64,000 nt of DNA from Streptomyces humidus (GCF_014649655.1 NZ_BMTL01000024.1:1-64000); one strand, 5' to 3'; counted from the stretch's first letter, positions 18,039 through 27,177 are shown. Translations and numbers: made by a program. Notes: generated from the letters alone by a model not told the origin.

Positions 18039-18980
18039 GTGAGACATGTCATCGCCCTGGACGTGGGCGGCACCGGGATGAAAGCCGCCCTCATCGGCGC
18101 GGACGGCGCCCTGCTGCACCGCGCCCGCCGGGCCACCGGCCGCGAGAGCGGCCCCGACGCCGTGGTCGCCGCCATCCTCGGCTTTGCCGCCGACCTGCGC
18201 GAACTCGGCGTCGAACGGTTCGGCGAACCCGCCGCGGCGGCCGGCGTCGTCGTCCCCGGCATCGTCGACGAGGCGAACGGCGTCGCCGTCTACGCGGCCA
18301 ACCTGGGCTGGCGGGACCTCCCGCTGCGCGCCCTGCTCGCCGAACGCCTCGGGGTTCCCGTCGCCCTCGGCCACGACGTGCGCACCGGCGGCCTCGCCGA
18401 GGGCCTGATCGGCGCGGGCCGGGGCGCCGACCGGTTCCTGTTCGTGGCCCTGGGCACCGGCATCGCCGGCGCGATAGGGGTCGACGGCCGGGTGGAGGCC
18501 GGCGCGCACGGCTTCGCGGGCGAGATCGGCCACATCGTCGTACGCCCCGGCGGGCCCCGCTGCCCGTGCGGGCAGCACGGCTGCCTGGAGCGGTTCGCGT
18601 CGGCGGCGGCGGTCGGCGAGGCGTGGGCGGCGGCGAGCGGGGCCCCGGACGCGGACGCCGCGCGCTGCGCCGAGGCCGTGGCGGCCGGCGACCCCGACGC
18701 CGTACGGGTCTGGCAAGGGGCCGTGGACGCCCTCGCCGACGGCCTGGTCACCGCCGTCACCCTGCTGGACCCGCGCACGCTCGTCATCGGTGGCGGGCTC
18801 GCGGAGGCGGGGCACACCTTGTTCACACCGCTGCGGGAGGCGGTCCGCCGGCGGGTGACCTTCCAGAGGCTTCCGGAGATCGTCCCCGCGGCCCTGGGCG
18901 ACAGCGCGGGCTGCCAGGGGGCGGGCCTGCTCGCCCGGGAACTCCTCGACACGACCGACGCTTTGGAGGTAACCCCCTGA
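18039..18980 (+). CDS. nagK: N-acetylglucosamine kinase (ROK family)
   Basis: A 313-residue ROK sugar kinase. The N-terminal ATP site is ALDVGGTGMKAALI, and the zinc-binding ROK signature is CPCGQHGCLE following GEIGHIVV. The catalytic Asp is in GHDVRTG. It phosphorylates N-acetylglucosamine to the 6-phosphate, the substrate of the next gene. A GTG start is used. Its stop overlaps the nagA start by one base (TGATG), so the two are translationally coupled. Control is by DasR through the upstream dre sites. General glucokinase activity is the main alternative, but the nagA coupling favours NagK. Confidence 0.9.
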   Translation: MRHVIALDVGGTGMKAALIGADGALLHRARRATGRESGPDAVVAAILGFAADLRELGVERFGEPAAAAGVVVPGIVDEANGVAVYAANLGWRDLPLRALLAERLGVPVALGHDVRTGGLAEGLIGAGRGADRFLFVALGTGIAGAIGVDGRVEAGAHGFAGEIGHIVVRPGGPRCPCGQHGCLERFASAAAVGEAWAAASGAPDADAARCAEAVAAGDPDAVRVWQGAVDALADGLVTAVTLLDPRTLVIGGGLAEAGHTLFTPLREAVRRRVTFQRLPEIVPAALGDSAGCQGAGLLARELLDTTDALEVTP

Positions 18981-20197
18981 TGGCCACCCCCCTAGGGGCG
19001 CGGAGAACTGCGCGACCAGCCACGACGCACCCGCTGCCCGCGACCGGCGCACGCAGGCAGGTGCTCGCCGGCGCCCGGGTGGTGCTCCCCACCGGGACAG
19101 TGGCCGACGGCCGCGTCACGATCGAGGGCACGAAGATCGCCCCCGAGGCTCCGCACGGGGCCCCGCAGGGCGCCCTCGTCGACGTGTCCGGGCACTGGCT
19201 GGTCCCCGGCTTCGTCGACCTGCACAACCACGGCGGCGGCGGAGCGTCCTTCTCCGGCTCGGCCGAGGACGTCCTCAAGGCCCTCCACACCCACCGCCTG
19301 CACGGCTCGACCACCGTCGTCGCCTCGACCGTCACCGACGACATGGACGTCCTCGTCCGCCAGGCCGGCCTGCTGAGCGAGCTGGCCGAACAGGGCGACC
19401 TGGCCGGCATCCACTTCGAGGGCCCCTTCATCTCGCCCTGCCGCAAGGGCGCGCACTCCGAGGCGCTGCTGCGCGACCCGGACCCGGCCGAGGTCCGCAA
19501 GCTGATCGACGCGGCGCGCGGCCGGGCCAGGATGCTCACGCTGGCGACGGAACTCCCCGGCGGCCTGGACTCCGTGCGTCTGCTCGCCGAGCAGGGCGTG
19601 ATCGCCGCCGTCGGGCACACGGACGCGACGTACGAGCAGACGGTTCAGGCCATCGAGGCCGGAGCCACCGTCGCGACCCACCTCTTCAACGCGATGCCGC
19701 CCCTCGGGCACCGCGCCCCGGGGCCGATCGCCGCCCTGCTGGAGGACGAGCGGGTCACGGTCGAGCTCATCAACGACGGCACGCATCTGCATCCGGCCGC
19801 CCTGGAACTGGCGTTCCGTCACGCGGGCCCAAGCCGGGTCGCGTTCATCACGGACGCGATGGACGCCGCCGGCATCGGCGACGGCCGCTATCTGCTCGGT
19901 CCGCTGGAGGTCGAGGTCAGCGAGGGCGTGGCCCGCCTCGTGGAGGGCGGCTCGATCGCCGGCTCCACCCTCACCCTGGACCGCGCCTTCCGGCGGGCGG
20001 TGACCGTCGACCGCATCCCGGTCGAGGACGTGGTCGCGGCCCTGTCCGCCAACCCGGCCCGTCTGCTGGGCGTGGACGACAGCGTCGGTTCCCTGGAACC
20101 CGGCAAGGACGCCGATCTGGTCCTGCTCGACGAGGACTTCGAGCTCAAGGGCGTGATGCGCAAGGGGGTTTGGGTGCTGGATCCCCAACTGGCCTGA
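18980..20197 (+). CDS. nagA: N-acetylglucosamine-6-phosphate deacetylase
   Basis: A 405-residue amidohydrolase that converts N-acetylglucosamine 6-phosphate to glucosamine 6-phosphate plus acetate. Metal ligands lie in VDLHNHGG, HFEGPF, GHTDA and THLFNAM; the catalytic Asp lies in ITDAMDAAG. The first 25 residues are an Ala/Arg/Pro-rich tail not seen in shorter homologues. GGAGG lies 11 bases before the ATG, which overlaps the nagK stop. The product glucosamine 6-phosphate is the DasR inducer, so the operon closes its own regulatory loop. Confidence 0.93.
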   Translation: MATPLGARRTARPATTHPLPATGARRQVLAGARVVLPTGTVADGRVTIEGTKIAPEAPHGAPQGALVDVSGHWLVPGFVDLHNHGGGGASFSGSAEDVLKALHTHRLHGSTTVVASTVTDDMDVLVRQAGLLSELAEQGDLAGIHFEGPFISPCRKGAHSEALLRDPDPAEVRKLIDAARGRARMLTLATELPGGLDSVRLLAEQGVIAAVGHTDATYEQTVQAIEAGATVATHLFNAMPPLGHRAPGPIAALLEDERVTVELINDGTHLHPAALELAFRHAGPSRVAFITDAMDAAGIGDGRYLLGPLEVEVSEGVARLVEGGSIAGSTLTLDRAFRRAVTVDRIPVEDVVAALSANPARLLGVDDSVGSLEPGKDADLVLLDEDFELKGVMRKGVWVLDPQLA

Positions 20198-20326
20198 ACC
20201 GCACGCCCGTACCGGGACGGTGGCCGGCCCGGGCGACACCCGGGCCCCTCGACCGGGCGGGCGGGAAGCGCCGGGTGGCGGATCAGTGCGCGGGATTCGG
20301 CCGTATCGGTTGGTGTGAAACCGTCA

Positions 20327-20358
20327 TGTGGTCCGTCGGCAGCCTCCGACGGACCACA
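20327..20358. terminator. Bidirectional terminator between nagA and the CBM protein gene
   Basis: A perfect 13-bp stem TGTGGTCCGTCGG / CCGACGGACCACA with a 6-base loop. It is placed between two convergent genes (ends at 20197 and 20419). Confidence 0.8.
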
Positions 20359-20418
20359 CGCCGCGAGGCGGGGGCCGTCTCCCTGCTCGGACGCCGTACC
20401 CGTCCGCTGCCGACGTGC

Positions 20419-21369
20419 TCAGTTCTTCCAGCCCGCCTCGAGCGACAGCTGGTCGAGGTTGGCGTCGCAGGAGTTGCCCTGCTCACAGGAGATCTTGATG
20501 ACGTTCGTGCCCTTGTTGAGGGTGATGTTCCCCCAGGTGTTGGTCCAGCCCTTCTCGTAGTCGCCCTCCGGAGCATGGGCGAAGTTCGTCATGTTGAGAG
20601 GGCGGCTCTGGGGCGTGCCGTTGATCGTGAGGGTGGCGTTCCCGTCCTTGCCGGGCACCCCGTAGGTGACGTTCAGGGTGTACTTGCCGTCTTCGGGGAT
20701 CCCGCTGACGTTCCAGGTGACGGCCGCGCCGACATGGTTGAAGTTGCCGACGTAGGTGCCGCCGGCCGCCTTCGCGCCCTTGACGTCCGAGGCCAGTACG
20801 GTGCCGCCTTCGAGGCTCAGCGCCTTCGCGTCGCTCGCCGGCAGTTCCGGGCTTTCCGCGTCGCCGGAGGCGGACGCGCTGGGCGACGGGCTCTGCGGGG
20901 CGGAGGACGACGCTCCGCCGCCCGCCTGGTCGTCGCCCTTCTTGTCGTCGTCGCCGCCCGCCATGGCCACCGCGATGCCGATCACGACCGCGGCGACCAC
21001 CGCGACCGCGCCGATCAGCAGGCCCTTGGTGTTGGGGCCCCGGCCGCGGCCGCCGCCGTTCTGCGCGGGCTGGCGGCCGGTGGAGGGGCCGCCGCCGGCG
21101 AAGTTCTCGGGCGCGGCGTAGTGCGCGTTCGGCTGGCCGTACGCGCCCTGCTGCGGAACCGCCGGCGGCTGCCCGTACTGCGCCGTCTGCTGCTGCGGCT
21201 GCTGTCCGTACTTGCGCTCGCCGACCGCGCGCACTCTGCTGACCGAGTTGGGGTAGCCGTAGCCACCACCGGACGGCGGCTGGGCGCCGTTGGCCTGGCC
21301 GTCGGCGTAGAGGTAGCCGAACGGGTCGTCGTCCTCGGGCGTGCTGGCCCCGTTGTTGCCGGACGTCAT
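20419..21369 (-). CDS. Membrane-anchored carbohydrate-binding-module protein
   Basis: A 316-residue protein in three parts. The first 110 residues are Gly/Gln/Pro-rich and cytoplasmic. One transmembrane helix follows (LLIGAVAVVAAVVIGIAVAMA, about 117-137), then a Ser/Pro linker. The C-terminal 130 residues form a beta-sandwich resembling CBM35/CBM6 (GGTYVGNFNHVGAAVTWNV, YTLNVTYGVPGKDGNATLTING, GWTNTWGNITLNKGTNVIKIS). The module should face the cell wall and bind glycan; no catalytic domain is fused. A Cys pair (CEQGNSC) may form a disulfide. It is convergent with nagA and downstream of cdgB with its own spacing. Confidence 0.8.
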   Translation of the reverse strand: MTSGNNGASTPEDDDPFGYLYADGQANGAQPPSGGGYGYPNSVSRVRAVGERKYGQQPQQQTAQYGQPPAVPQQGAYGQPNAHYAAPENFAGGGPSTGRQPAQNGGGRGRGPNTKGLLIGAVAVVAAVVIGIAVAMAGGDDDKKGDDQAGGGASSSAPQSPSPSASASGDAESPELPASDAKALSLEGGTVLASDVKGAKAAGGTYVGNFNHVGAAVTWNVSGIPEDGKYTLNVTYGVPGKDGNATLTINGTPQSRPLNMTNFAHAPEGDYEKGWTNTWGNITLNKGTNVIKISCEQGNSCDANLDQLSLEAGWKN

Positions 21370-21489
21370 CCCTTGGTACTCCTCAGCAGGTGCGGGTCGG
21401 ATGCGAACATGCGGTCAGACTCGCGAGCCTACCCGCTCCGGATGGCCCAAACAGGTGACTCTTCCCGCATCGAGTCGCTGACCTGGAGA

Positions 21490-23157
21490 TCATCCCGCCC
21501 GTCTGTGCTGTTTGGGACGAGATCGTTTCTCGACGTACATGCGCTCGTCCGCGGACTTCAGCACTTCGTCCGCGGTCATCCCGCAGTGCGCCCAGCCGAT
21601 GCCGAAACTGGCGCCGACCCGGACGGCACGGCCCTCGGCGCGGATGGGCTGGATGATCTCGTTGCGCAGACGGACGGCGAGGTCGGCGGCGTCGGCGCGG
21701 CCGAGGCCGTCGGCGAGGATCACGAACTCGTCGCCGCCGAGCCGGGCGACGGTGTCGCCGTCGCGGACCTGGCGGGAGAGCCTGCGGGCGACCTCGATGA
21801 GCACCGCGTCGCCCGCGTTGTGCCCGAAGCGGTCGTTGATCGACTTGAAGCCGTCGAGGTCGCAGAAGAGGACCGCGAGCCCCTTGGCGCCGTCGTCGCG
21901 GCCGTCCTCGGGGGCGGCGGTGTGCACGTGGTGGTCGTAGCCGTCCAAGGACTCCGCGCCGGAGGGCCGGTAGTCGAAGCCGTGGCCGTTGGCGTCGAAG
22001 GCGGCCTGGCCGAAGGCCGAGTCCATGGCGTCGACGACCGCGGGGTGGGTGGACTGCGGGCGCCGGCAGAGCCGGGCGGACAGACGCGAGCGCAGTTCCG
22101 CGGAGTTCGGCAGGCCGGTGAGGGAGTCGTGCGAGGCACGGTGGGCGAGCTGGAGTTCGCGGCGCTTGCGGTCCTCTATGTCCTCGACGTGGGTGAGGAG
22201 GAAGCGCGGCCCGTCGGCGGCGTCGGCGACGACGGAGTTGCGGAGGCTGACCCAGAGATAGGTGCCGTCACGGCGGCCGAGGCGGAGTTCCGCGCGCCCG
22301 CCCTCCGCCGAGGTGCGGAGCAGGGTGCCTATGTCCTCGGGGTGGACCAGGTCGGAGAACGAGTAGCGGCGCATCGCGGAGGCGGGGCGGCCCAGCAGCC
22401 GGCAGAGGGCGTCGTTGGTGCGGAGTATGCGCCCGTGCTGGTCGCCGCCCATCTCGGCTATCGCCATGCCGGAGGGGGCGTACTCGAAGGCCTGCCGGAA
22501 GGACTCCTCGCTGGCGCGCAGGGCCTGCTGCTCGCGTTCGAGCCTGACCAGTGCCCGCTGCATGTTCGCCCGCAGACGGGCGTTGGTGATCGCGATGGCG
22601 GCCTGGAACGCGTACATCTGGAGCGCTTCGCGCCCCCAGGCGCCCGGACGACGTCCGTTGCGCGGGCGGTCCACGGACAGGACGCCGACCAGTTCGCCGC
22701 AGGCGCCGCCGCTGCCGGGGGCGGCGGGCGTGTACATGGGGGCGAAGAGCCGGTCCGAGGGATGCCACTCGTCCTCGAAGCGGGGGGCGGGCCCGTCGGT
22801 GTACCACTGCGGGACGTCGTCGTCGTCGAGGATCCAGCCCTCGGTGTGGGGGATGAAGATGAGGTCGCCCCAGGTCTCGCCCATGGCGAGGCGGCGTTCC
22901 CAGGAGTCGCGCGAGCCGACCCGGCCCGCGATGAGGGCCTCGGCGGCCGGATTGCCGGAGAAGGCGGCGACCACGAGATCGCCGTCGGGACGCACCAGGT
23001 TGACGCACGCCAGCTCGTAACCGAGTGCCGTGACCACGCCGTCGGCGACGGTCTGCAGGGTGTCGGCCAGGCTGCGGGCCGTGTTCATGTCGGCCATGAC
23101 CTGGTGCAGCTGCCGCAGGGACGCAAGGCGGACGTACGGCTCCGACTCGGTCTCCAT
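21490..23157 (-). CDS. cdgB: Diguanylate cyclase, CdgB-like (GAF-PAS-GGDEF)
   Basis: A 555-residue cyclic-di-GMP synthase. Order: GAF-like domain (about 20-195), PAS/PAC (about 215-335, with the QLAHRASHDSLTGLPN linker), and GGDEF domain. The active site is LGGDEFVILA, and an RDGD inhibitory I-site sits five residues before it, so product inhibition is expected. An insert of about 80 residues separates LTGLPN from the VLFCDLDGFKSIND strand. Length, order and neighbours match S. coelicolor CdgB, which controls aerial development and is a BldD target. Start chosen: the ATG at 23157 (METESEP); longer upstream frames lack support. Confidence 0.93.
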   Translation of the reverse strand: METESEPYVRLASLRQLHQVMADMNTARSLADTLQTVADGVVTALGYELACVNLVRPDGDLVVAAFSGNPAAEALIAGRVGSRDSWERRLAMGETWGDLIFIPHTEGWILDDDDVPQWYTDGPAPRFEDEWHPSDRLFAPMYTPAAPGSGGACGELVGVLSVDRPRNGRRPGAWGREALQMYAFQAAIAITNARLRANMQRALVRLEREQQALRASEESFRQAFEYAPSGMAIAEMGGDQHGRILRTNDALCRLLGRPASAMRRYSFSDLVHPEDIGTLLRTSAEGGRAELRLGRRDGTYLWVSLRNSVVADAADGPRFLLTHVEDIEDRKRRELQLAHRASHDSLTGLPNSAELRSRLSARLCRRPQSTHPAVVDAMDSAFGQAAFDANGHGFDYRPSGAESLDGYDHHVHTAAPEDGRDDGAKGLAVLFCDLDGFKSINDRFGHNAGDAVLIEVARRLSRQVRDGDTVARLGGDEFVILADGLGRADAADLAVRLRNEIIQPIRAEGRAVRVGASFGIGWAHCGMTADEVLKSADERMYVEKRSRPKQHRRAG

Positions 23158-23321
23158 GTGCTTCGCCCTCCCCCCGAGACTTCGCAGCGAATCAAGGGTT
23201 GTCTTCGGCGCAACGTCGTTTCTGGTGCTCTGTTGTCGGTGTGTGTCTCCTTGTGACGCCTCCGCCACTGAATCACAGCGCGCTGCCCACTCGGTACACA
23301 GGGTCAACAATTAATACATCT

Positions 23322-23337
23322 TGTGACTCAAGTCACA
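23322..23337. promoter_or_regulatory. Palindrome upstream of cdgB, possible developmental-regulator site
   Basis: TGTGACTCAAGTCACA is a perfect 16-base palindrome in the 354-base gap between cdgB and the flavin-reductase gene. Its left half fits the BldD half-site, but the half-spacing is one base shorter than the BldD consensus, so the regulator is uncertain. The same gap (about 23395-23460) also carries degenerate ACACGGA/GCACGGA repeats. Confidence 0.35.
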
Positions 23338-23511
23338 TATGAACATGAACATTTGAGTGGAGTTTCCGCGTTTTCCCGCATGTTTTACGACCACGGAACG
23401 CACACGGAACGCGCACGAACCACACACGGATACACACGGACCGCGCACGGACAGAGGCCGGATATCGGTCCGCGGTCCTAAGACCCTACTCGGGCGGAGG
23501 TCCGATGCGGG

Positions 23512-24117
23512 ATGCATCGATCGGACACTAGCGTTCAGGACGTGTCCCCCGATGTGCTCAAGACCGCGCTGAAGACTCCCTCCGGGCATGCTGAGGGAGT
23601 GAGCAACGACGAGTTCCGCGCCGCCATGTCCCGGCTCGCCGACGGCGTGGTCCTGATGACCGCGCGCGAACCCTCCCTCGACCCGGACGACCCCGCGGCC
23701 CCGGACGGCGAGGACGTCGGCATGACGGCGACGTCCTTCGTGTCGGTCTCCCTCGACCCGCCGCTGGTCCTGGTCGGGCTGCGCACCGGGTCCCGCATGG
23801 ACGACCTCCTCGAGGAACAGCCCCTGTGGGCGGTCTCGGTGCTCTCCGAGAACCAGCGCCAGATCGCCGGCCGCTTCGCCATGAAGGGACGCATCAGCGA
23901 CCGACTCCTCTTCGAGGACCTCCCCTGCGTCCGCGGCGAGGCCGGCGGAGCGCTGCTGGTCGGCGGCGCGCTCGCCACCCTGGAGTGCCGCACCGAACGA
24001 CGCGTGCCCGCCGGCGACCACACCCTGGTGATCGGCCGTGTGCTGACCGCGTCGACGCCGGGCGCGGACGACGGTCCGCTGGTCTATTTCCGGGGCCGTT
24101 ACCGGCAGTTGGGCTGA
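23512..24117 (+). CDS. Flavin reductase-like, FMN-binding protein
   Basis: A 201-residue split-barrel flavoprotein of the flavin reductase (HpaC/RutF-like) family. The signature TATSFVSVSLDPPLVLVGL binds FMN, and FRAAMSRLADGVVLMTA is the family N-terminus. Such proteins supply reduced flavin to monooxygenases or act on their own. An insert (EPSLDPDDPAAPDGED) lengthens the first loop. The ATG has GGAGG about 15 bases upstream; a GTG at 23542 is an alternative start. No partner monooxygenase lies nearby, so the client is unknown. It is followed by a GNAT gene 53 bases later. Confidence 0.85.
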   Translation: MHRSDTSVQDVSPDVLKTALKTPSGHAEGVSNDEFRAAMSRLADGVVLMTAREPSLDPDDPAAPDGEDVGMTATSFVSVSLDPPLVLVGLRTGSRMDDLLEEQPLWAVSVLSENQRQIAGRFAMKGRISDRLLFEDLPCVRGEAGGALLVGGALATLECRTERRVPAGDHTLVIGRVLTASTPGADDGPLVYFRGRYRQLG

Positions 24118-24170
24118 CCTCGCCGGAAATACGTGGCCGGTCCGGGAAGCCCCGGCCTAGGGTGCCAGGC

Positions 24171-24686
24171 ATGACAGGCACGACAGGAACCGGCGCCGCC
24201 GGGACGGCCGCCACGAGTTCAGCCCTGCGTCTCGTGGAGATAACCCCCGAGAATTTCGACGCGGCGACGGGCATTCGCGTCCACCCCGACCAGGAGTTCG
24301 CCGTCGAGCCGGTCATGCAGTCCCTCGCGGAGGCCTACGTCCACCCGCCGGGCGTCGCCTGGCCACGACTGATCATGGACGGCGACCGCCCCGTCGGCTT
24401 CCTCATGGCCTTCCTCGACATCGACTGGAACGGCCGCGGCGACCGCAGCCTGATCCGCTCCGGCCTGTGGCGGCTGAACATCGCCGCCGCCGAACAGGGC
24501 TGCGGCTACGGCCGTTTCGCCGTGGAGTCCGTCGCCGCGGAACTGCGCCGCCGCGGCGCCACCGAGATGTACGTGACGTGGCACGAGGGCGAGCACGGCC
24601 CCGAGGACTTCTACCTGCGCCTCGGGTTCCGCAAGACCGGCGAGAAGAGCGAGGGCGAGACCGTCGGCGTCCTCGCCCTGGACTGA
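24171..24686 (+). CDS. GNAT-family N-acetyltransferase
   Basis: A 171-residue acetyltransferase with a complete GNAT core. The beta4 strand is LWRLNIAA and the acetyl-CoA loop is the EQGCGYGRFAVESV variant of Q/RxxGxG/A; motif B is MYVTWHEGEHGPEDFYLRLGFRKTG. It resembles spermidine/polyamine-type acetyltransferases, but the substrate is not certain. Its 3' end overlaps the tail of the convergent sigma-factor gene by 76 bases, which is unusual and results from an extension of that gene. Confidence 0.88.
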   Translation: MTGTTGTGAAGTAATSSALRLVEITPENFDAATGIRVHPDQEFAVEPVMQSLAEAYVHPPGVAWPRLIMDGDRPVGFLMAFLDIDWNGRGDRSLIRSGLWRLNIAAAEQGCGYGRFAVESVAAELRRRGATEMYVTWHEGEHGPEDFYLRLGFRKTGEKSEGETVGVLALD

Positions 24687-25699
24687 TCCCGCTCCCCGAT
24701 CCGGTCGACCTCGTCGGGGCCGTCGACCTCGTCGGGACCGTCGGGACCGTCGACCTCGTCAGGACCGTCGGGACCGTCGACCTCGTCAGGACCGTCGGGG
24801 CCGTCGGGGACGTCGGGGCCGTCGGGGACGTCGTCCGACTCCAGCAGCTCCACCTCCAGGCGGGCCAGGCGCCCGGGATCGAACGTGACGTCGATCAGCG
24901 CGATCCGGTCGCCGACGAAGGTGAAGGCGAGCGTGCGCTCCACGCGGCCGTCCACCAGCACCGCCAGACCCGTCGCCCCGCCCACGAGGGCGGGCCGGGC
25001 CACGAACGCGAGCCGGGCGAAGCCCGACGCGCCGCGTGCGACCGCGGACGCGCCCGTGGTCACCACAGCCCCCGAGCGGGCCATGACGTCCGGATCCAGC
25101 ACCGCGAGCAGCCCGTCGAAGTCCCCCTCCCGGGCGGCGGCGAGAAAGGCGTCCACGACCCTGCGCCGCCGGACCGGGTCCACGGCGGGCTCCCCGGCCC
25201 CGCGCACCCGGCGGCGGGCCCGGCTGGCCAGCTGCCGGGCGGCCTCCGGAGTCCGGTCGACGATCCCCGCGACCTCCTCGTACGGCACCGCGAACAGGTC
25301 GTGCAGGACGAACGCCAGCCGCTCCGCGGGGGTGAGGGTGTCCAGGACGACGAGGAGGGCCATCCCCACGGAGTCGGCGAGCAGCGCGTCCTGCGCCGGG
25401 TCGGGCACGGCCGACGCCGTCGGCGTCCAGCTCTCCAGCGGCTCCTCGGCCCGCGAGCGACGCGAGCGGAGCATGTCCAGGCAGACCCGGCCGACGACCG
25501 TCGTCAGCCACCCCCCGAGGTTGCCGATGCCCTCGGCCTCGCCCCGGCGGGCGCTCCGGCTGAGCCGTACCCACGCCTCCTGCACCGCGTCGTCCGCCTC
25601 GGCGCCGGAACCCAGCATGCGGTGCGCCACGGCGCGCAGCCGCGCGCGGTGCGCCTCGAAGGAGTCCGCCAGGAACTCGTGGTCACCCGTCGTCGTCAT
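24611..25699 (-). CDS. ECF RNA polymerase sigma factor with SnoaL-like C-terminal domain
   Basis: A 362-residue ECF sigma factor of the SigJ/ECF41-like type. Region sigma2 is about residues 10-80 (RMLGSGAEADDAVQEAWVRL), sigma4 about 115-170 (LTPAERLAFVLHDLFAVPYEEVAGIV), and a SnoaL-like domain covers about 180-290 and in this class acts in place of an anti-sigma factor. The last 75 residues are unusual: a repeat of GPDGPDEVD encoded by a 27-bp tandem repeat, then a basic tail that runs into the GNAT gene on the other strand. The ATG at 25699 has GAGGG nine bases upstream and is preferred to the ATG at 25708. The usual COE-type target gene is not adjacent. Confidence 0.88.
   Translation of the reverse strand: MTTTGDHEFLADSFEAHRARLRAVAHRMLGSGAEADDAVQEAWVRLSRSARRGEAEGIGNLGGWLTTVVGRVCLDMLRSRRSRAEEPLESWTPTASAVPDPAQDALLADSVGMALLVVLDTLTPAERLAFVLHDLFAVPYEEVAGIVDRTPEAARQLASRARRRVRGAGEPAVDPVRRRRVVDAFLAAAREGDFDGLLAVLDPDVMARSGAVVTTGASAVARGASGFARLAFVARPALVGGATGLAVLVDGRVERTLAFTFVGDRIALIDVTFDPGRLARLEVELLESDDVPDGPDVPDGPDGPDEVDGPDGPDEVDGPDGPDEVDGPDEVDRIGERDQSRARTPTVSPSLFSPVLRNPRRR
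24704..24832. repeat. 27-bp tandem repeat inside the sigma-factor gene
   Basis: GTCGACCTCGTC occurs at 24704, 24722, 24749 and 24776; the last intervals are exactly 27 bases, filled with CCGTCGGGACC-type sequence. The repeat keeps the reading frame (nine codons) and encodes Asp/Gly/Pro-rich units. It is a likely slippage tract. Confidence 0.85.
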
Positions 25700-25834
25700 C
25701 GGTCGCATCCCTCGTCACGGTTCGGACGCCGGTCACGGCCGTCGAGCCCGGCCGGCGCGGACGTCGCACTCACCGGGACGACGTACGGCGCACGTGAGAT
25801 GTGACCGCCCCGGAGAACCGGGGGCGGGCGCGGC

Positions 25835-26272
25835 TCAGCCCCAGTCGCGCCCGGTCCTGCCCCGCTTGGTCTCCGAGCGCTGCTTCTTCTGCCGCAGCCG
25901 GCGCTCGTTGATCCCGCGCGGGATACGGGTCGGCCGGCGCGGCTTGGGCGGCGGGGCGCTCGCCTCCGCCAGCAGCGCGGCCAGGCGCACCGCGGCGGTC
26001 TCCCGGTTGCGCCACTGGGAGCGGTGCTCGGAGGCCCGCACGGTGACGACGCCGTCGACGAGCCGCCCGGCCAGCCGCTCCAGCGCCCGCGCCTTCCACA
26101 CCTCGGGCAGCGCCTCGGTGCGCGCGAGGTCGAAGCGCAGCTCCACCTGGGAGTCGCTGGTGTTGACGTGCTGCCCGCCCGGCCCCGAAGAACGCGAGAA
26201 ACGCCACATGAGCTCGGCCTCGGGAAGGGCCACGGAGCCACGGACGACATAGGGACCAGACATGCCGACCAT
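25835..26272 (-). CDS. arfB: Peptidyl-tRNA hydrolase ArfB (ribosome rescue)
   Basis: A 145-residue release-factor-like protein that frees stalled ribosomes by hydrolysing peptidyl-tRNA. The catalytic GGQ lies in SSGPGGQHVNTSDSQVELRFD, and the C-terminus is a basic, flexible tail (RQKKQRSETKRGRTGRDWG) that would enter the mRNA channel. There is no codon-recognition domain, which distinguishes it from RF1/RF2. GGAG lies seven bases before the first ATG; a second ATG three codons later is possible. It is transcribed divergently from terD. Confidence 0.93.
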   Translation of the reverse strand: MVGMSGPYVVRGSVALPEAELMWRFSRSSGPGGQHVNTSDSQVELRFDLARTEALPEVWKARALERLAGRLVDGVVTVRASEHRSQWRNRETAAVRLAALLAEASAPPPKPRRPTRIPRGINERRLRQKKQRSETKRGRTGRDWG

Positions 26273-26435
26273 GTTCCCGCTCCGGGCCGCCCCGAGTCAC
26301 GCGAATATCCCTTGGTAAAGAAAGTAAAGAAACGCGAGGTCGCCGGGAACCTTGACCGGCCTTCGCTGCGTTCATAGGGATAGCTGTAGCTTCGTGCCCG
26401 CGAAGCCGTACACAACGAGGGAAGGACTCCCGACC

Positions 26436-27011
26436 ATGGCTGTAAGCCTGTCCAAGGGTGGCAACGTCTCGCTCACCAAGGAGGCACCGGGCCTGACCGC
26501 CGTCACCGTGGGCCTCGGCTGGGACGTCCGCACCACCACCGGCACGGACTTCGACCTCGACGCCTCCGCGATCGCGGTCAACACCCAGGGCAAGGTCTAC
26601 TCCGACGCCCACTTCGTCTTCTTCAACAACAAGCAGACGCCGGACCAGACCATCGTCCACACCGGTGACAACCGCACCGGCGAGGGCGCGGGCGACGACG
26701 AGGCGATCAACGTCAACCTGGCCGGCCTCCCCGCCGACATCGACAAGATCGTCTTCCCTGTCTCGATCTACGACGCGGAGAACCGCTCGCAGAACTTCGG
26801 CCAGGTCCGCAACGCCTACATCCGCATCGTCAACCAGGCCGGCGGCGCCGAGATCACCCGCTACGACCTCTCCGAGGACGCGGCCACCGAAACGGCCATG
26901 GTCTTCGGCGAGCTCTACCGCAACGGCGCCGAGTGGAAGTTCCGCGCCGTCGGCCAGGGCTACGCCTCCGGCCTCGTCGGCATCGCCCAGGACTTCGGCG
27001 TCAACGTCTGA
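26436..27011 (+). CDS. terD: TerD-family stress protein
   Basis: A 191-residue TerD-domain protein. It has the calcium-binding core DVRTTTGTDFDLDASA and GEGAGDDEAINVNL, and the typical start MAVSLSKGGNVSLTKEAPGL. TerD proteins bind Ca2+ and are linked to tellurite and oxidative stress and, in Streptomyces, to development. It stands alone here, with no terB or terC nearby, and has its own terminator. The ribosome site GAGGGAAGG lies about ten bases before the ATG. It begins divergently from arfB. Confidence 0.95.
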   Translation: MAVSLSKGGNVSLTKEAPGLTAVTVGLGWDVRTTTGTDFDLDASAIAVNTQGKVYSDAHFVFFNNKQTPDQTIVHTGDNRTGEGAGDDEAINVNLAGLPADIDKIVFPVSIYDAENRSQNFGQVRNAYIRIVNQAGGAEITRYDLSEDAATETAMVFGELYRNGAEWKFRAVGQGYASGLVGIAQDFGVNV

Positions 27012-27046
27012 CGCCCCGGGGCGACACCGCACCCCAGCGACACCCC

Positions 27047-27085
27047 GGACCGCCCCGCCCAGCACCCTGCCGGGCGGGGCGGTCC
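27047..27085 (+). terminator. Terminator of terD
   Basis: A perfect 14-bp stem GGACCGCCCCGCCC / GGGCGGGGCGGTCC with an 11-base loop, 35 bases past the terD stop. A directly repeated GCGTTCCGGGCCC pair follows at about 27086-27111. Confidence 0.8.
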
Positions 27086-27177
27086 GCGTTCCGGGCCCGC
27101 GTTCCGGGCCCGTGGACCGGGCTGCTGACAGCCGACGCCGTCATGCCCGGCCAGGGTTCCGGTCCGCGCGACGGCGC

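Noticed and set aside
23322..23337. Definite BldD binding site
   Set aside because: The palindrome's half-sites are one base too close for the BldD consensus, so it is listed only as an unassigned palindrome.
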